Made by a program: the position numbers and the translations under genes
Shown here: positions 46,539-55,725 of the stretch, piece by piece
Numbering within the stretch: position 1 is the first letter of the stretch
Layout: every line of letters starts with the position of its first letter
The notes under the pieces: generated by a model
Seen by the model: only the letters and a program-made list of their open reading frames with translations
Told to the model about the DNA's origin: nothing
Databases searched by the model: none
NCBI GenBank assembly: GCA_016794985.1
Contig: JAEUIQ010000021.1
Location: 1-64,000 of the forward strand
Direction of reading: 5' to 3'
DNA: 64,000 nucleotides
Source of the DNA: Planctomycetaceae bacterium
GTDB taxonomy: Bacteria > Planctomycetota > Planctomycetia > Pirellulales > Pirellulaceae

Positions 46539-47820
46539 GACAAATGTTGTTCGCACGGCGGCTCGGAAAAACAATGTCCGGATGGGATTCAGTTACATCG
46601 CCGTCTTAGGGACATCGTTAATCGTCGGAACCATGGCATTGGGCGGACTCAGCGTGCTACGCATTCAATCTCGTGCTTCGCAAGACGCTATTGTTGCGAT
46701 TCGAGCTAGGCAAGAAGGACGGACCGCTGCCGAGTTGGGACGCTTTATACTCAGCAATGATCCAAATTGGCGAACCACCTATGACAACAATGGCAATATC
46801 TTTACAAATCGGTCGACAGGCAGTGGAACCATCAGCGCGGTCATCGGAGATCCCTCGGATTGGGACCTCGGAAACCACCCTCATCATCCGTTGCGATTGC
46901 AGATGACCGCCAGTCACGGGCGGGCCGTTCAGCGATTCCAAGTCGACTTAGCCGCCAACCCGGTCGCACTTGATGTCCTACGACACGCGGTACATTGCTG
47001 GGTCAATCTGCGGGTTAATTCTGGCGCGACCCTAACGGCTTATGGCGCCCCAGTCGGAATCAACGGCTCGCTGACGAACGACAACGTCATCGATGCCGAT
47101 GTCAATTCAACCGCGATTTCGATGCAAGGAACGGTGACGGGAATTGTGACGAATGCAGCCCCGATCCTAAACTTACCTACCGAAAGCGTTGTGACCAAGT
47201 ACTCCGGGATCGGGACCCAGTTTACGAACCGCGTCAACCTAATTGAAAAGGCGGTGATTACCCCGACGCGCAATTCATTTGCTCCGCTGAATGCGAGCGG
47301 TGTCTATATCGTACGACCTACCACCAATATGACGATTCGCAATACTCGCATTCACGGGACGCTGGTCGTCATCATGCCCAACACCGGGACGGTCGTGACG
47401 GTTGGCGAGAATGTCCTTATTCAACCGGCAGTGAGTGGCTATCCTGCTCTCGTAGTCCAAGGAAACCTGGATTTGTCGTATCGCTCGGATGGAGAGGTCT
47501 TGTCGGAAAGCGTATTGGCGACCAACTTCAATCCAACTGGTGCCCCCTATGGAGGAAGCGCGGATTCGGATGTCGCCGATCGATACCCTAGTGAAATCCA
47601 GGGGTTAATTTATGTGACACGACAACTGCGATGGTACAACAATGGACTGTTGCGGGGCGGTATCTTCGTGGAAGGGCAGGGGATTACCAACGGTATCGAG
47701 ATTTATGGGACTCCGCGAATCTTGTACGATCCTTACTTGTTTCACACTCCTGCCCCGTGGCTAACCAAGCGGTTGGATATGTTGCCGCAACTCGGAACTT
47801 GGAAACAAATCGTGCAATAG
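46528..47820 (+). CDS. Prepilin-like protein 4 (PilX/GspK-like) without Glu5
   Basis: A 430-residue protein with a prepilin-like N-terminus: Gly20 then FSYIAVLGTSLIVGTMALGG, so Ala stands where the others have Glu5. From about residue 150 the body is beta-rich with repeated NGSL, DADVNSTAIS and GTVTGIV segments and a VIMPNTGTVV stretch, like PilX-type proteins with a beta-helical passenger. From general knowledge GspK is the pseudopilin lacking Glu5. It closes the four-gene operon. Confidence 0.72.
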   Translation: MLLKTNVVRTAARKNNVRMGFSYIAVLGTSLIVGTMALGGLSVLRIQSRASQDAIVAIRARQEGRTAAELGRFILSNDPNWRTTYDNNGNIFTNRSTGSGTISAVIGDPSDWDLGNHPHHPLRLQMTASHGRAVQRFQVDLAANPVALDVLRHAVHCWVNLRVNSGATLTAYGAPVGINGSLTNDNVIDADVNSTAISMQGTVTGIVTNAAPILNLPTESVVTKYSGIGTQFTNRVNLIEKAVITPTRNSFAPLNASGVYIVRPTTNMTIRNTRIHGTLVVIMPNTGTVVTVGENVLIQPAVSGYPALVVQGNLDLSYRSDGEVLSESVLATNFNPTGAPYGGSADSDVADRYPSEIQGLIYVTRQLRWYNNGLLRGGIFVEGQGITNGIEIYGTPRILYDPYLFHTPAPWLTKRLDMLPQLGTWKQIVQ

Positions 47821-47978
47821 TCTGTTCTTAGGATTGCCGCGGAATGGCCGGCAAAAACATGTGGTGGCAGATTCTAGTTTCTTATTTTCGGAGTAAAAGG
47901 ACGATAGGGCTATCGATCTAAATGTGTTATTGTGGAATGAGCCCGGGGCATACTATTTTGTGAAAGCGGCGTTACCCT

Positions 47979-49286
47979 ATGACAAATTGGATGCGCGCGA
48001 GTGTTTTTGGACTCATTTTGATCGGAGGCCTGTTGCCTGCTTCCGAAGCGTGTGGTCAATCGCAGGATGTATTGCGATTGCCGATGCACCAAAACCAGCT
48101 TGAGGCAAATGCTCTGTTTCAAGCCCTCGCTCCGGACTTGCACTGGACGGCGTCAGCGGTTGCCACACTTCAGCAAGAGTTGGCGCCCACAGAAACACCA
48201 ACATCAACGCCGACGACCACGACGTTCTTGAATCGTCAACAAATCGAAAGTTATTGCCAGAGTTTTCCGGCGATTTTTTCCGTAAGCTCCAGCGACGGTC
48301 GCGAAGAGTTGTTGATTGATCGGACCTCGTTGCAGACGTTGTTGCGCGAAGAAAAATTGAAACTGCGGCGACAATTGGCTCAGTGGGCGGGTATCGACGC
48401 GACCGGGCTGTTGCGAATCGCGAAGACTTGGCCTGAATCGAATCCACCGCCGGATCGCGTGGTCATCGTGTTGCATGGGATCCATTCGACTCCCGCGGCA
48501 GGAAGAGCCGTCGCGGAGGAGTTGCACCGCACGACGGGGTTGCCGATGCTAATGTTTCTTTACCCAAATGACGCGCCCGTATTGGAGTCCGCCGAAGAAC
48601 TGCTCCGCGAACTCCAGACGCTGGCGAGTGAACTTCCCAAGACCAAGATTAGTTTGGTGGCCTACAGTTTAGGTGGCTTGGTGGCTCGGTCGACATTGGA
48701 GTGGCCCACGCTGAAGGAGAACTCCGCCCTGAATCAAATCGACCAGTTAATCATGGTTGGTCCTCCCAATCACGGTTCGGCCTTGTGGGAATACGCGCCG
48801 CTGCTGGAAGGTGCCGAGGTGTGGCAGCGAATCAGGAACCATGAATCGCTGGGACGACCGTTGCAACAAATCGTCGGTACGATCAGCGACGGTTTGAACG
48901 AAGCCAGTGCCGACCTTGATCCAAAGTCGGATTGGTTGCTCGAGTTGAATCGACTGCCACGCCGTCCTGGTGTCGAATATACCGTTCTTTATGGCGACCG
49001 AGGTCCGATTCGTCCGGTGGCTGGTCTGTTGATCCAGGTCGGGCTGCAGCAGTTGGAGCAGAATGTCGACTTGGGGCCGTTGGCCCTACGGCTTGCCGCG
49101 GTCACGCGAATGTCGGAACTGCACCAAGGCAAGGGAGACGGAGTTGTTAGGGTTTCCGCAACAAAACTGGAGGGAGTCGGGGATTGGGAGCGACTCCCCA
49201 TTTCTCATCTGGATTGGGGACGAATCGATACCGAGGCCGGTCGAACGATTAACGCGGCCATCGCGAATCGCCTCCAAGGTCGCTGA
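47979..49286 (+). CDS. Exported alpha/beta hydrolase, lipase-like
   Basis: A 435-residue protein. A signal peptide is likely at 1-26 (cleavage near EACGQ). The hydrolase fold begins near 160 with VVIVLHGIHST (oxyanion loop), and the nucleophile Ser230 sits in AYSLGGLVARS, a variant of the GxSxG elbow. GPPNHGSALW, an Asp in KGDGVVRVS and a His in ISHLDWG complete a plausible triad, as in esterase/lipase and PGAP1-like proteins. The N-terminal 130 residues are unassigned. Preceded by a 158-base gap; convergent with the next gene. Confidence 0.82.
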   Translation: MTNWMRASVFGLILIGGLLPASEACGQSQDVLRLPMHQNQLEANALFQALAPDLHWTASAVATLQQELAPTETPTSTPTTTTFLNRQQIESYCQSFPAIFSVSSSDGREELLIDRTSLQTLLREEKLKLRRQLAQWAGIDATGLLRIAKTWPESNPPPDRVVIVLHGIHSTPAAGRAVAEELHRTTGLPMLMFLYPNDAPVLESAEELLRELQTLASELPKTKISLVAYSLGGLVARSTLEWPTLKENSALNQIDQLIMVGPPNHGSALWEYAPLLEGAEVWQRIRNHESLGRPLQQIVGTISDGLNEASADLDPKSDWLLELNRLPRRPGVEYTVLYGDRGPIRPVAGLLIQVGLQQLEQNVDLGPLALRLAAVTRMSELHQGKGDGVVRVSATKLEGVGDWERLPISHLDWGRIDTEAGRTINAAIANRLQGR

Positions 49287-49365
49287 CTCCCAGTGAGGCA
49301 ACGGATCGGAACCGGCAATCGTCATCGCGGTAAATCTGCGTCACCGACGCGGTTGGAAAACCCTG

Positions 49366-50871
49366 TTACGGCGTTGCCCCAACTCCAGTGGCAGCCTCGG
49401 ACACGGCAGGTAACTCGAATCCAGGTCGATAATCTCGGGTCAGTGCTTTTTGAACCAAGGCATTGTCCAGCACGGTTTCGGTTTCAACATCGAATCGCAA
49501 TTCTTCGCCAAGGATCAATGGAGTGCGTTCCAAGTCAACTTGATTGGCAGCGATATGTTCTAGCATTCTTTGTACGGAGCCCAGGAATCGTTCATCACCG
49601 CGAACTTTTTCCAAGATGTCTGCACTCGAAGCGGGATGACCAAATTGATGCGACAACGCTCCCGTGTGGCAAAGTGCACTGGATAAATGCCCTTCCAAGA
49701 TATCCGCATTCAACTGCTTTACATCCCTGTCCTGCACGGCTTTCAGGAAATTCTGGAAGTGGTCACCACCGCGATTGAAATCCTTTACCAATTGGCCATC
49801 CAGATCGTAAGCGATCGCTTGATGATAATTCGGAATAACCAAGCGGCCATTTTCGTAGAACACGATTACTCCGATTTGCGAACCAAGATAGTTGTCCATG
49901 CTGTCCCCCCAACGATTGTCTTGGTGTTCTTTACTTTTCGGCAGGCCACGCGTTTCAAAAATGATCGGGGCGTTTTCGTACGCGTGAATCACCGTTTGAG
50001 TATTCGGCGTGTTGCCGGCATCTTCATATCCCAAGCGACCGCCGATGCTTAAGACGCGCGGCGAAATCTGAGAGTGCCCCACGAACCATCGTGCGATATC
50101 CATTTGATGAATACCTTGATTGCCCATGTCTCCGTTGCCGGTATTGAAATCCCAGTGCCAATCGTAATGCAGTTTTGGGCGGAAGAGTTCGCGTTTCTCA
50201 GCGGGGCCGCACCACAGGTCGTAATTGATGTGGGCGGGAATCTCCAATGGCTTGGATAACTTGCCAATGGCTTTCCGGGGTTTGTAGCAAGTGCCAACGG
50301 CGTAGAGCAGTTTGCCGAGTCCGCCCTCGTCGACCCATTGCTTGGCTTCGCGAAGCGCGGCGCTCGAGCGAGACTGGGTTCCCGTTTGAACCACACGACT
50401 ATGCTGCCGAGCGGAGCGGACAATCTGCCGACCTTCCCAAACGTTATGCGAGACCGGCTTTTCAACATAAACGTCCTTGCCCGCGACAATGGCGGTGGTC
50501 GCAATCAGAGCATGGGTATGGTTGGGAGTCGCAATCGTGACAAAATCGATGTCTTGGCGCTCCACCAATGCTCGGAAATCCTCGACGCCATCCACACGAC
50601 GACCATGTTGCTTTTCAAATTCGCCGATCGCGCCCGCGAGCACTTTAGCATCACAATCGCAGAGCGCTACCAAGTGATCTGTTATCGCTTCGATATGCGA
50701 TTTGCCCTGTCCGTTGAACCCGATGACAGCGCCTCGCAATTTTTCGTTCGCACCAACGATTCGACCATACGAGGCCGCGGAAAAAGAACTGGTGCCACCG
50801 GCCAGAAAACCGCCAGCGATGATGGCAGATGAACGACGCAAGAAAGTCCGACGTGTCGAGGACGTTGACAT
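49366..50871 (-). CDS. Tat-exported Gfo/Idh/MocA family oxidoreductase
   Basis: A 501-residue protein. The N-terminus has a twin-arginine signal (STRRTFLRRSSAIIAGG) directing export with cofactor bound. The Rossmann domain follows, with GAVIGFNGQGKSH, then ATPNHTHALI and the catalytic EKPVS motif. The C-terminal domain (WHWDFNTGNGDMGNQGIHQMD onward) is the planctomycete Gfo/Idh type. It probably acts on sugars or polysaccharide fragments, but the substrate is unknown. ATG at 50871 has GGAG 7 bases upstream; the longer frame from 50922 adds a polar stretch before the Tat motif. Confidence 0.9.
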   Translation of the reverse strand: MSTSSTRRTFLRRSSAIIAGGFLAGGTSSFSAASYGRIVGANEKLRGAVIGFNGQGKSHIEAITDHLVALCDCDAKVLAGAIGEFEKQHGRRVDGVEDFRALVERQDIDFVTIATPNHTHALIATTAIVAGKDVYVEKPVSHNVWEGRQIVRSARQHSRVVQTGTQSRSSAALREAKQWVDEGGLGKLLYAVGTCYKPRKAIGKLSKPLEIPAHINYDLWCGPAEKRELFRPKLHYDWHWDFNTGNGDMGNQGIHQMDIARWFVGHSQISPRVLSIGGRLGYEDAGNTPNTQTVIHAYENAPIIFETRGLPKSKEHQDNRWGDSMDNYLGSQIGVIVFYENGRLVIPNYHQAIAYDLDGQLVKDFNRGGDHFQNFLKAVQDRDVKQLNADILEGHLSSALCHTGALSHQFGHPASSADILEKVRGDERFLGSVQRMLEHIAANQVDLERTPLILGEELRFDVETETVLDNALVQKALTRDYRPGFELPAVSEAATGVGATP

Positions 50872-51103
50872 GTTCCACTCCGAGTAAATGTAAGGGCGGG
50901 GCACCCGACGCGGTCGGGGCAATGCGGGGTCAATTCGTGCCAGGCCAGCGAAATCCGCTGGGACGATGTCCCCAAGTTTACTCGAAACAGAAGGCCTTGG
51001 CTACGAAGCTATGGGACAGTCAAATCGCGACGAACGGACGTCGGGTTCACCGAGCTTCGGCCAGAGCGTAAGTCGATTGTGCGATTCGCTATTCGGGTCG
51101 AGC

Positions 51104-51580
51104 CTATTTCAGGCCAAATTCGATCGAGAGAGGACCCCAAGGCGTCTCAAAACAAAGTAAATGAAGTTGCTTATCCGAGTGAAACACAATATTGTAGTTG
51201 GCCCCAGAAACCACGGTCGGCAGTCCGAGGGCAATACTGGGATCTCCCATTCGTTCCTTAGCATTGCCGCAAATCATGTTGGCCAATTCGCCAACCATAT
51301 CGAAAACTTCGCCATCAATTTCGGTTGGACGATAGCCTAAAAGTTCTTCCGCAATCGCAAACGCAACCGGAGTATCCATGCCGACCACGAGCATTCCCTT
51401 GATGGAACCGGACAGGCCGATCACGCCGCTGATGTCGAACGGGGAGTAGAACCTCCGACACTTGCAGGCGTCGGAAAGTGTCAACTCCACTCCCAACATG
51501 GTCGAGAAAACGGCTCGCGTGCTCTCGATGAACGGAGTCGGAAGTTGTTCAATAGCCGATTGTGTTACGGTTGTGGACAT
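51104..51580 (-). CDS. cheX: CheX-type CheY-P phosphatase 1
   Basis: A 158-residue protein of the CheC/CheX/FliY phosphatase fold. The catalytic signature E-x-x-N is present as ELAN (Glu98, Asn101) in GELANMICGN. CheX removes phosphate from CheY, ending the signal. The Cys pair in ACKC (39-41) is a local feature of unknown meaning. It is last in the chemotaxis cluster, 53 bases after cheY, and likely acts on that CheY. AGGAG precedes the ATG. Confidence 0.85.
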   Translation of the reverse strand: MSTTVTQSAIEQLPTPFIESTRAVFSTMLGVELTLSDACKCRRFYSPFDISGVIGLSGSIKGMLVVGMDTPVAFAIAEELLGYRPTEIDGEVFDMVGELANMICGNAKERMGDPSIALGLPTVVSGANYNIVFHSDKQLHLLCFETPWGPLSIEFGLK

Positions 51581-51633
51581 TGCTCCTGCCTGGCTTGAGT
51601 TAGGGTGTTGCGTATTCGCAATCCTTTGCCGGA

Positions 51634-51993
51634 CTAAACTGGTACATATTTATCCAGTTTCGCCCGCAGTGATTCTTTTTCAAACGGCTTGACCAAGTAG
51701 TCGGTCACGCCCGCCTGGATTGCCAGAATCACTTGACTTCTTTGCCCTTCGGTCGTGATCATCATGATCGGAACTTTCGAGCCGGTTTTTCGAATATCGG
51801 TGACGAATTCCAAGCCATTTCGGACCGGCATGTTCCAGTCGGTCAACACCAAATCAAATTGGTGAGCCTGAAACTGAACGAATCCTTCTTGGCCGTCACC
51901 TGCTTCGACAATATCCGATACTCCAACGGCGTTGAGTGACCGAATAATGATCTTGCGCATGACGCCGGAATCATCAACAACTAGCACCTTCAC
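51634..51993 (-). CDS. cheY: CheY-like response regulator 1
   Basis: A 119-residue single receiver domain. Acidic pair Asp7/Asp8 in LVVDDS, phospho-acceptor Asp52 in LTDWNMP, Thr80 in ITTEG, and switch Lys102 in YLVKPF. No output domain, so it acts by protein contact, normally at the flagellar switch or pilus motor. It is flanked by two cheX genes. Confidence 0.92.
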   Translation of the reverse strand: MKVLVVDDSGVMRKIIIRSLNAVGVSDIVEAGDGQEGFVQFQAHQFDLVLTDWNMPVRNGLEFVTDIRKTGSKVPIMMITTEGQRSQVILAIQAGVTDYLVKPFEKESLRAKLDKYVPV

Positions 51994-52155
51994 GATCTTG
52001 ATCCTTCAATTCTAGCAATTTCTTGGATGTGGATGTTGGTCACCTCTGGGTCTAGGTGCCGAAACAATCGTACATGCTCGGAAATATGGGATACCAATAT
52101 TGACCTGTCAAATACTCTTGGGCCATCTCAGGCGAGTTTTTCGCGAGATGAAATC

Positions 52156-52605
52156 CTATTTTGTGCTTTCGCAAAGAGTAATCCGCAAAGGTTGCCCTTC
52201 GCAATTGGCCACGACATGAGCCGATTCTCGAGTGCCAGGCAAGCGGAAGTTAAAATCCGATCCAATGGTCACTGATGGAATCGAAAGACTACTAGGGCCT
52301 GGTACCAAGCCCTTGATGTTTCCACCGATCATGTTAGTCAGCTCAGCAGCGGAATCCATAACGTCAACCTCGGAGACTTCTCCAGGGGCTAACTGCAAGA
52401 ATCGTTGAGCAATGAGTCGTCCCAACTCCGGAGTTCCCTGAACCACCACCGCCCCCTGCCACTCGCCACTGATGTGCACGCATCCTGTAAAGGCCTCCAA
52501 TCGATCCGTCAGCAGGTTATCCGCCGAGTCGGCATAGGATCCCAATTCCAACATGGTTCCTAGGACATGTTCGGTAATTTGCATCACATCTTCGTTGGTT
52601 ACCAT
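52156..52605 (-). CDS. cheX: CheX-type CheY-P phosphatase 2
   Basis: A 149-residue CheX-like protein, distinct from the first copy. The catalytic pair is kept as ELTN (Glu88, Asn91) in AELTNMIGGN. It lies between cheR and cheY, with gaps of 121 and 162 bases. Two CheX copies in one cluster could give separate dephosphorylation rates for the two CheY proteins; that division of labour is inference. Confidence 0.82.
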   Translation of the reverse strand: MVTNEDVMQITEHVLGTMLELGSYADSADNLLTDRLEAFTGCVHISGEWQGAVVVQGTPELGRLIAQRFLQLAPGEVSEVDVMDSAAELTNMIGGNIKGLVPGPSSLSIPSVTIGSDFNFRLPGTRESAHVVANCEGQPLRITLCESTK

Positions 52606-52726
52606 TTTTGTTTACCTATGAATTCGTGGGGAGTTACAAATGTGCCCAAGGTTTCGACATCGCTACGACATGGTTACGTCTGTGTTTTTGGACAGGCAGA
52701 CATTTCACGGCTTGAAAGACAACAGG

Positions 52727-53566
52727 CTACTTATGCGGCCGGTAGCAAGTTGCTTTCCCAATCACCTCTCGATCGAGTGCGACCGCGAGGTTCATGGTGG
52801 ATTCCGCGCCGCCCAAGAACAGGTACCCGTCCGGGCGAAGCAGGGAGCTCGCTTTATTCAGCACGGTTGTTTTTGTCGCGGGATCGAAGTAGATCAGGAC
52901 ATTTCTCAGAAAGATGATATCCATCTTGGGTAGTTGGGTTGGCCAGTTTTGGATCAAGTTGCATTCCATGAATTCAACCGAGTTACGGATCTCGGCATTC
53001 ACTTGCCATTGCAGGCCGTTGCGCGTGAAGTACTTGAGCAACAACTGCATCGGCAACCCACGATTGACTTCGGTTTGATTGAATACTCCTGCCTTCGCTT
53101 TTTCTAAAATAGCTGACGACAGATCGCTGGCGATCAACCGCACCTTCCAGCTTGCGAGCTCCGGAAAGTGTTCCCGAAGTAGCATCGCGATCGAGTAAAC
53201 TTCTTGACCGCTTGAGCAAGCATTGGACCAAATGTGGAGACTGCGTTCCTTGTGACGGTTGCGCAGTAGCTCGGGGAGGATATGTTGTTTCAGAGCGTCA
53301 AACGGATGGATGTCGCGGTAGAAACTGGTTTCGTTCGTCGTCATTGCATCAACGACTTGACGCCCTAACGCTTGACTTCCGGGTCGTTGCAATTGGGCCA
53401 CCAATTCCGGCAACGAAGTCAAACCGTTCTGCCGCGCGACGGGCATCAACCGCGACTCCAACAAATAGGCTTTATTGGGTTCAAGGACTATGGCAGACTT
53501 GGTTCGTACGAACTCGGAAAGAAAATTAAAACAAGCAGGGTCTAAGGTGGGAGCGGCGGCGCTCAT
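52727..53566 (-). CDS. cheR: CheR chemoreceptor methyltransferase
   Basis: A 279-residue SAM-dependent methyltransferase that methylates glutamates on the chemoreceptor for adaptation. The N-terminal helical domain is followed by VDAMTTNETSFYRD, the SAM-binding SNACSSGQEVYSIAM, and DIIFLRNVLIYFD, as in CheR. The ATG is 2 bases after the cheB stop, so the two are coupled. The receptor in the cluster ends in SHQMV and lacks the C-terminal aromatic pentapeptide that tethers CheR in enterics. Confidence 0.94.
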   Translation of the reverse strand: MSAAAPTLDPACFNFLSEFVRTKSAIVLEPNKAYLLESRLMPVARQNGLTSLPELVAQLQRPGSQALGRQVVDAMTTNETSFYRDIHPFDALKQHILPELLRNRHKERSLHIWSNACSSGQEVYSIAMLLREHFPELASWKVRLIASDLSSAILEKAKAGVFNQTEVNRGLPMQLLLKYFTRNGLQWQVNAEIRNSVEFMECNLIQNWPTQLPKMDIIFLRNVLIYFDPATKTTVLNKASSLLRPDGYLFLGGAESTMNLAVALDREVIGKATCYRPHK

Positions 53567-53568
53567 GT

Positions 53569-54771
53569 TTATTTGGCTCCCAATGCTTGGAGTGGACCGA
53601 CTGATCGATTTCGTCGTGCATAGCGGTCAATGGCGGCAGGCATGTCGGCCAATGACAGAACTTCATGGGCTAAACCAGCGCGACAGACCGCTCCCGGCAT
53701 ACCCCACACCACGCTGGAAGCTTCGTCTTGTGACAAAATGGTGCCACCCGCTTCTCGGATTAACTCGCAACCTTTCATGCCATCTTGTCCCATACCGGTC
53801 AAGACAACCGACAATAAGTTTCCGCCCCAGTTTTGAGTGGCTGAGCGAAACAGGACATCGACAGCCGGGCGACAGGAACACTCGGGCGCGTCTTGATTCA
53901 ACTTGACTTTGAACAGCGTGCCTTGTCGCTGAACCGTCAGGTGGAAATTGCCTGGCGCCAGGTACACCCGACCGGGCACAATTGGCATTCCGTCTGCCGC
54001 TTCCACGACCGACAACTTGGACAGTTGATCCAATCGTTCGGCTAGGCGCGTGGTGAAACCGGCCGGCATATGTTGGACGATCAAGATTGGCACTGGAAAG
54101 TCAGCGGCCAGTTGAGGAAGTACTTGGGTCAAGGCATTCGGGCCACCGGTCGAGGTGCCAATGACGACGGCATCCACTCGAGCGGCTGGTCCGGATACGG
54201 GACGTGACGCCGGCTTGGTTGGCCAAGGAACCGAAGCACTACCCGGTCCAGTCGCTGTCACACGCTGCGGTAACGCTTCAAGGTTCGAAGCCGCTCCCGT
54301 TCCATTGACCAAGTTGTATCCGCCACTTAGGGCGCGCGACGCTGGGAATGATACAGCGCAAGTCTGTTTACAGAACACTTTGATTTTGGGAATCAACTCG
54401 TCTCGAATGGCCTTGACGGTGGCTTCAAGGCTTCCAGTATTGGAAGGTTTGGCCAAGTAATCTGTGGCACCGAGAGCCAAAGCGTCAACCGTGATTTGGG
54501 TCCCTGGTCCAGTCAATGTACTAAACATGATCACCGGCAGGTTCGGATACAACTTGCGAATTTCAGCCAGGGTCTCTAAGCCATTCATCTCTGGCATTTC
54601 GACATCTAGCGTAATCAAGTCCGGTGCGACACTTGGTATCTTTGCCAAGGCGATCTTGCCGTTGGCGGCAATTCCGGCCACTTGGATGGACGGATCACCC
54701 GTCAAGGCCTCCGTCAAGATCTTGCGGATCAGGGCTGAGTCATCGACGATCAGCACTTTCAACTTCTTCAC
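53569..54771 (-). CDS. cheB: CheB chemoreceptor methylesterase
   Basis: A 400-residue protein with an N-terminal receiver domain (Asp56 in LITLDVEMP, Lys in YLAKPS), a variable linker (about 130-195), and the methylesterase/deamidase domain with the catalytic Ser207 in GTSTGG, HMPAGFTTRLA and a late Asp in GMGQDGMKG. Phosphorylation by CheA would activate it to demethylate the receptor. GTG start 2 bases after cheY2, with AGGAG in the end of cheY2. Confidence 0.95.
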   Translation of the reverse strand: MKKLKVLIVDDSALIRKILTEALTGDPSIQVAGIAANGKIALAKIPSVAPDLITLDVEMPEMNGLETLAEIRKLYPNLPVIMFSTLTGPGTQITVDALALGATDYLAKPSNTGSLEATVKAIRDELIPKIKVFCKQTCAVSFPASRALSGGYNLVNGTGAASNLEALPQRVTATGPGSASVPWPTKPASRPVSGPAARVDAVVIGTSTGGPNALTQVLPQLAADFPVPILIVQHMPAGFTTRLAERLDQLSKLSVVEAADGMPIVPGRVYLAPGNFHLTVQRQGTLFKVKLNQDAPECSCRPAVDVLFRSATQNWGGNLLSVVLTGMGQDGMKGCELIREAGGTILSQDEASSVVWGMPGAVCRAGLAHEVLSLADMPAAIDRYARRNRSVGPLQALGAK

Positions 54772-54773
54772 GC

Positions 54774-55148
54774 CTAGACTCCTGTCTCTACGCCCAGCAA
54801 TGTCAACTTCTCTAGCAATTGGCTTTTGTCGAAAGGCTTCATCAGATACTCGTTCACGCCGGCGATGAACGCTTGTGCCATTCGTTCCATCTCCGTTTCC
54901 GTGGTGACCATCATCATGGGAACTTGTTTGTATCGTGGGTCTTGGCGCGCCGCTTTGACGAATTCCAATCCGTTCATTTCAGGCATGTTCCAGTCGACCA
55001 AAATCAGGTCGGGGCAGCCATGTGTCTCCAGCTGGGCCAGTGCTTCCAAGCCATTTCCGGCTTCGACGACGTCGCAGCTGATTTCTTTCAGAATGTTTCC
55101 AATGATTCGTCGAATTGCTCGTGAGTCATCTACTACTAAGGCACGCAA
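54774..55148 (-). CDS. cheY: CheY-like response regulator 2
   Basis: A 124-residue receiver domain when started at TTG 55148: LVVDDS, phospho-Asp52 in LVDWNMPEM, MMVTTE, and Lys in YLMKPFDK. GGAG lies 8 bases before this TTG, and the resulting length fits CheY. A longer frame from 55262 adds 38 unrelated residues. It begins the second half of the cluster after the terminator, and its stop is 2 bases before cheB. Confidence 0.88.
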   Translation of the reverse strand: MRALVVDDSRAIRRIIGNILKEISCDVVEAGNGLEALAQLETHGCPDLILVDWNMPEMNGLEFVKAARQDPRYKQVPMMMVTTETEMERMAQAFIAGVNEYLMKPFDKSQLLEKLTLLGVETGV

Positions 55149-55659
55149 GGTTCTTTCTCCGCTCAATAGAACGCGATTTTGGTCGAGGCTTGCTTGTATA
55201 GGACATTCTGCCTCAGAATGAACAAGCCCCGCTTTACTGCCGGGAGGAATGGTCTGCTCCAAACTTCCGACTCGAATCTAGGTCAAAATTTCGCTGGTCG
55301 GGGCTTGCCGTTCGTCGATCCGTTTTTTGCCTGCAAATGCCGAGAGGAATCGAAGGATTGAACGAATCTTAACGAATGATCGGTCGGTCGTTTTGTCATG
55401 GCTGAGTTTTATGGCTGCCGGTGGGTGTGCCGCGGTGCCGAAATCGTGACCAATCTTGACGAACCGTCTCCAGCAAAAGTGTTTCGTGCCGAGACGAGAG
55501 CGTTGCGGTTGCCAGAGAGTGGACGGTCTGCTCCTCGTTCAACGGTGTATAAAGCTGATACAACACCGGCTAAACAATTTCGGTATCGGCTACTCCAAAG
55601 AGAAGATTGCTCAAACTCTTGGCCGTGGCTTTAGTGGTCGCCGAAACGCTGAAACAAAG
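55149..55659. other. Long spacer inside the chemotaxis cluster
   Basis: About 510 bases between cheY2 and the terminator of the receptor gene. It must contain a promoter for cheY2-cheB-cheR-cheX-cheY-cheX if the terminator is efficient. I see no convincing -35/-10 pair and no additional gene. Confidence 0.4.
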
Positions 55660-55691
55660 CAAGGTTGTTGGACGTGACTCCAACAACCTTG
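55660..55691 (-). terminator. Terminator after the chemoreceptor gene
   Basis: CAAGGTTGTTGGA at 55660-55672 pairs perfectly with TCCAACAACCTTG at 55679-55691 around CGTGAC, a 13-bp stem. On the minus strand it is followed by CTTTGTTTC. It lies 35 bases past the receptor stop and separates cheA-cheW-mcp from cheY-cheB-cheR. Confidence 0.85.
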
Positions 55692-55725
55692 TTTGGTGTA
55701 AAACCCTAGTTGCAACCCGCGACGC

